Origin: an uncultured Muribaculaceae bacterium
GTDB lineage: Bacteria > Bacteroidota > Bacteroidia > Bacteroidales > Muribaculaceae
Direction: 5' to 3'
DNA length: 8,898 nucleotides
Assembly (NCBI GenBank): GCA_910585755.1
Contig: CAJUFH010000078.1
Location: 1-8,898 of the forward strand
The notes under the pieces are model-generated. The model saw only the letters and a program-made list of their open reading frames with translations. It ran no database searches and was not told the DNA's origin. Positions 6,801 to 8,898 of this stretch are shown piece after piece. The position numbers and the translations under genes were made by a program. Numbering within the stretch: position 1 is the stretch's first letter; every line of letters starts with the position of its first letter.

Positions 6801-8756
6801 TTCTCCACCAAGGGGTATGTTGACGCGAAGATTGCCTCGGCGCTCAGTTGCTCCTATAACACATACAGCCGCTTCTTCGTGCAGTATTCGCTTGACGGCA
6901 AGGAATACAAGCAGCTCGGCGAGATGTCGCCCGGCAACCGCGTGTGGACCGACGCCGAGTTCCCCCTTCCGGCGGAGGCCGCTGACCGCGACCGGGTTTA
7001 TGTGCGCTGGTATCCCGACTTTGACTCCGAGCTGATCGGCAACGAGACCGACTACGACGGTCTGGCGATTACCGACGTCTACGTTCTCGCTTCCCCCGTG
7101 GCCGCTTTCGACGACGTGGCCCCGAAACTGACTACCGCGATTCCCGCCGACAACGCCACGGGCGCATCCGTCAACGGCTCGGTAGTGTTGACCTACGACG
7201 AGAAGATTATTGCCGGTACCGGTTCCGCGACCCTCAACGGCGCATCAATCGTTCCGACCATCTCCGGCAAGAGCGCCGTGTTCCGTTACAACGGCCTTGA
7301 CTACAACACGACCTATACCTTCACCCTCCCCGCCGGCGCGATTACCGACCGTAGCGGCAACGCCGCTCCCGCCGTCAGCCTGACCTTCACCACCATGGAG
7401 CGCGTGCAGCCGGAGGCCCGGCTTTACGACGCCGTCGTTGACATCAACGGCACCGGCGACTACGCCTCGCTCCAGGCCGCTATCGACGCCGCTCCCGCGG
7501 GACGAGTAAAGCCCTGGCTGATTTTCGTCAAGAACGGCAATTACAAGGAGCATATCGACATCCCCTCGACCAAGCCTTTCATGCATATCATCGGCCAGGA
7601 CCGCGACAAGACCGTTGTGCTTGACGACCGTCTCTGTGGAGGAGACAACGCCTTGCATGTCAGTGTCGGTGCCACCGTGGTGGTGAACTCCAACGACTGC
7701 TTCTTCGAGAACATCACCCTCGAGAACTCCTACGGCCACGAGCAGCAGAACGGTCCCCAGGCGCTCGCGCTCAACACTTCCGGTGACCGCACGATTTTCA
7801 ACAATGTCGCGATGCTCTCGTACCAGGACACCTGGATTACCCCGAGCCGCTCGGCATACCGCGCGTATGTCAGGAACTCCCTGATTGAGGGGGCTGTCGA
7901 CTTCATCTATAACAGCGGCGACATCTACATCGAGAACACGACGCTGCTGATAACCCGCGATTCCGGCGGTTACATCGTCGCCCCCTCACACGATAAGGAT
8001 GTGGCCTGGGGCTACGTGTTCCGCGACTGCGTCATCACCGCTCCCGGCGACCCCTCGAAGACCACCGTATGGCTCGGCCGCCCCTGGCACAACTATCCCA
8101 AGACCGTCTTCCTGAACACCCGCGCCGAGGTAACGATTCCCGCGACCGGCTGGTACGAGACGATGGGCGGACTTCCCGCGATCTGGGCTGACTGGAACAC
8201 CACTGACGCTAACGGGAACCTCCTCGACCTTTCGCAGCGCCGCGACACCTACTATCGAATGGAGAACGGCGAGAAGGTTTACGCGAAAGCCAAGAACCGC
8301 CTGACCGACGAGGAAGCCGCTGAATACACCGTCGCAAACGTGCTTTCCGGGGCGGACGCCTGGCAGCCTGTCATCAAGACCGAGGCTTGCGCCGCTCCCG
8401 TTCCTATGGTCAACGGCAATACGCTCTCCTGGGAGGCTGTTCCTTATGCCATCTGCTACGTTGTCACCAACGGCGACACCGTGGTTGACATAACTACCTC
8501 TACATCCGCTAACATAGATTCTCCGGCGAACGCCGACCGCTATGCTGTGCAGGCTGTCAACGAGTTCGGAGGGCTCTCCGCCAAGGGGACGACCTCGATG
8601 AGCGGAGTTGAGGAAACTCCCGCCGATGACTTCGAGATTGTAGCCGTCTATGACATCCACGGCCGTTCGCTCCCGTGTCCCGTGCGCGGCGTTAATATCG
8701 TCTGCAAGCGTAACTCCGCCGGGCGGACAGTGGTCGAGAAACTTATAGTACCCTGA
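3864..8756 (+). CDS. Secreted bifunctional pectin esterase: CE12-type acetylesterase plus CE8 pectin methylesterase
   Basis: This 1630-residue protein should remove acetyl and methyl esters from pectin outside the cytoplasm. Order: signal peptide (1-23, ending MLAQ); SGNH/CE12-like esterase (about 24-285) with GDSTM (Ser31), NRGKGG (63-68), HND (100-102) and GDGSTH (His255); Ig-like module (about 288-394); two related beta-sandwich modules starting LAWPL and LSWPL (about 400-566 and 567-748); two InlB/Flg_new-type repeats (about 749-822 and 825-905); a jelly-roll-like module (about 907-1080); a Big_5-like module (about 1083-1183); CE8 methylesterase (about 1186-1505) with GPQALAL (Gln1299), YQDTW (Asp1322), VDFIY (Asp1346) and LGRPW (Arg1406, Trp1408); an FN3-like module (about 1509-1580); and a tail (1590-1630) resembling the T9SS sorting domain. 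Catalytic residues of both esterases are largely present. ATG 3864 gives the tightest signal peptide; ATG 3852 is an alternative. The upstream TTG at 3807 is unlikely. Confidence 0.9.
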   Translation: MKRLKRYLLSAAVAVLPLGMLAQTLYTCGDSTMADYATDGSTPTRGWGQYFGSFFSPDVTVINRGKGGMDVQGFYTSDAYWPTIKKNLMPGDYVLLQFAHNDEKNGGMDGQQLYDYYVAKGDQTAAAAVDKRGSIPHDTYVKTLRKLVEEIRAKQAIPLFASSICRMYFSNGDIKRNGRHDLGDSFSVLTANGPTTGNKVGADDHSMDYRWQMEQLSKELNVPFFDMTESTRQLFVKYGDAKCHEILSDGDGSTHLSVAGAALIARQCAEMMSAQGILADKINVSDAGLSISPASGDLGEAYVGNVLTKEFTITGFGLTPESGSVTVSASAGFELSTDKARWTDNVSLAYDGGTLIGTFYVKAALKSPGVLEGTLTASASNSTATVPVSATGTAIPGSGSVALAWPLVSDTNYTLDGEAEVVSMNLVGLESLGFEGGAINLVPTGGVWPEGDIDESPSRYVEFGIKAPQGKALQINKLALNLGGFATDAMQCHASYSTVAGFGSPKTFYSPSSMAQGVMNAAETIDLINVGEGETLLLRVYPWTKTGVSGAPLRVSGVTINGYAQNSATDVTLSWPLDKGASNPTTADTTSDAFSFTSYSVGSDLKVTGTGKPADRTGTMYQPTVNNQSAYSDNAALSLILRPKNGITFQPKKVSFYATRNGTDGGKLACNLEVGGAVTELGKDLAPVRNNDAANGKQKFFEFDVNGVVVYNNTMTLRIGIYALGNTKTITIHDVVVEGEVSGQEVAVPVYTITAAPSIAEAGTVTITPNTSTIEENVEVTVSATENFGYRFSRWTAGGKTLSTDNPYTFAAAADLALVAEYDKLTVYPLELAVKGGANDYMVTVSPEGHMIDGVRYYEAGTDVVLSAANNRILTFTNWEDNTTSAEREIRMDAAKNVTATYSADDFIVGWDFRNDEPAAERAADFKAESDNAGLMSLHNESGETSSWLSRGVNRGDENGRYAARIWKVRTSKLFFEASFSTKGYVDAKIASALSCSYNTYSRFFVQYSLDGKEYKQLGEMSPGNRVWTDAEFPLPAEAADRDRVYVRWYPDFDSELIGNETDYDGLAITDVYVLASPVAAFDDVAPKLTTAIPADNATGASVNGSVVLTYDEKIIAGTGSATLNGASIVPTISGKSAVFRYNGLDYNTTYTFTLPAGAITDRSGNAAPAVSLTFTTMERVQPEARLYDAVVDINGTGDYASLQAAIDAAPAGRVKPWLIFVKNGNYKEHIDIPSTKPFMHIIGQDRDKTVVLDDRLCGGDNALHVSVGATVVVNSNDCFFENITLENSYGHEQQNGPQALALNTSGDRTIFNNVAMLSYQDTWITPSRSAYRAYVRNSLIEGAVDFIYNSGDIYIENTTLLITRDSGGYIVAPSHDKDVAWGYVFRDCVITAPGDPSKTTVWLGRPWHNYPKTVFLNTRAEVTIPATGWYETMGGLPAIWADWNTTDANGNLLDLSQRRDTYYRMENGEKVYAKAKNRLTDEEAAEYTVANVLSGADAWQPVIKTEACAAPVPMVNGNTLSWEAVPYAICYVVTNGDTVVDITTSTSANIDSPANADRYAVQAVNEFGGLSAKGTTSMSGVEETPADDFEIVAVYDIHGRSLPCPVRGVNIVCKRNSAGRTVVEKLIVP

Positions 8757-8843
8757 TTTTAAGAGGGTACAAAAACAGGGTGTATCGGATTTTGATACAA
8801 TCTCCAGAATTAATCTGGTATTATCCCACTTGGTTTTAGGTAT
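8748..8843 (+). other. Non-coding spacer with three small stem-loops
   Basis: Three perfect stems follow one another: GTACCCT/AGGGTAC (8748-8754 with 8764-8770, spanning the TGA stop), TGTATC/GATACA (8781-8786 with 8794-8799) and CCAGA/TCTGG (8804-8808 with 8814-8818). None is followed by a T-run, so none is a classical terminator. They may slow 3' decay of the very long esterase mRNA, or may mean nothing. No gene is seen here. Confidence 0.4.
8831..8843 (+). repeat. Right member of the imperfect direct repeat
   Basis: TGGTTT and TAGGTAT, contiguous here, end exactly where the right inverted repeat begins. They match 56-72, where a CTAT insert separates the same two blocks. Confidence 0.4.
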
Positions 8844-8898
8844 GGAGACTGTCTAACAAGTTTGGGCAGTCTCTTTTTATGGTCTAAACAGGCTAAAA
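8844..8898. repeat. Right copy of the 55-bp perfect terminal inverted repeat
   Basis: This is the exact reverse complement of bases 1-55, running to the last base of the window. The sequences just inside the two copies are unrelated when both are read toward the repeat, so the shared block begins sharply at GGAGACTG, as expected for the edge of a mobile or dispersed element. No transposase coding sequence is visible within the part present. Confidence 0.95.
8845..8880 (+). terminator. Intrinsic terminator inside the right repeat
   Basis: GAGACTG (8845-8851) pairs with CAGTCTC (8867-8873) around a 15-nt loop and is followed by TTTTTAT. It is the first T-tailed hairpin downstream of the esterase stop, 88 bases on, so it can end that transcript even if it belongs to the repeat and not to the gene. 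The large loop weakens the prediction. Confidence 0.6.

Noticed and set aside
7986..8660. A 224-codon minus-strand open frame under the end of the methylesterase
   Set aside because: It is a shadow of the conserved LGRPW region and the C-terminal modules; no promoter or start signal was seen.
8748..8770. Hairpin at the esterase stop as a rho-independent terminator
   Set aside because: The stem is followed by AAAAAC on the plus strand instead of a T-run; the hairpin at 8845-8873 fits far better.
1..8898. CRISPR array, tRNA or rRNA genes
   Set aside because: No regularly spaced direct repeats, no cloverleaf-like segment and no ribosomal RNA motifs were seen; nearly all the window is coding.

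Overview
The window looks like DNA from a Bacteroidales gut bacterium, possibly Muribaculaceae or a relative. Evidence: a Bacteroidetes-type promoter (TTTG, 19 nt, TACCTTTG), a regulator built of Reg_prop and Y_Y_Y sensor domains with an AraC-type DNA-binding domain, and a giant secreted esterase ending in a tail that resembles the type IX secretion sorting domain. Coding DNA is GC-rich; the outer ~100 bases at each end are clearly AT-richer. The family placement is inference.

Layout: a perfect 55-bp inverted repeat sits flush with both window ends (1-55 and 8844-8898). Between the repeats lie three plus-strand genes: an AraJ-like MFS transporter (96-1253), a membrane-tethered AraC-type regulator that lacks the histidine kinase and receiver modules of a hybrid two-component system (1314-3743), and a ~1630-residue secreted protein (3864-8756). 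That protein joins an N-terminal SGNH/CE12-type acetylesterase, several beta-sandwich and Ig-like modules, a CE8 pectin methylesterase and a C-terminal sorting-like tail. The regulator has its own promoter at 1277-1307 and a weak terminator over its stop codon. The giant gene has a GC-rich, hairpin-prone leader of about 100 nt.

Likely joint role (inference): the periplasmic part of the regulator senses a pectin-derived saccharide and switches on the adjacent gene, whose product strips acetyl and methyl esters from pectin at or outside the cell surface so that lyases or hydrolases encoded elsewhere can act. The AraJ-like carrier may move a sugar or related solute, but its substrate is unknown. 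No SusC/SusD pair, pectate lyase or GH28 gene is present, so this is at most part of a pectin utilisation locus.

The 55-bp inverted ends carry a stem-loop with a T-tract that would stop transcription leaving the unit on either side. They look like two copies of the same end of a dispersed repeat, probably an insertion sequence, facing inward. The exact length of 55 also equals a common de Bruijn assembly word size, so the window may be a whole contig that ended where it met that repeat.
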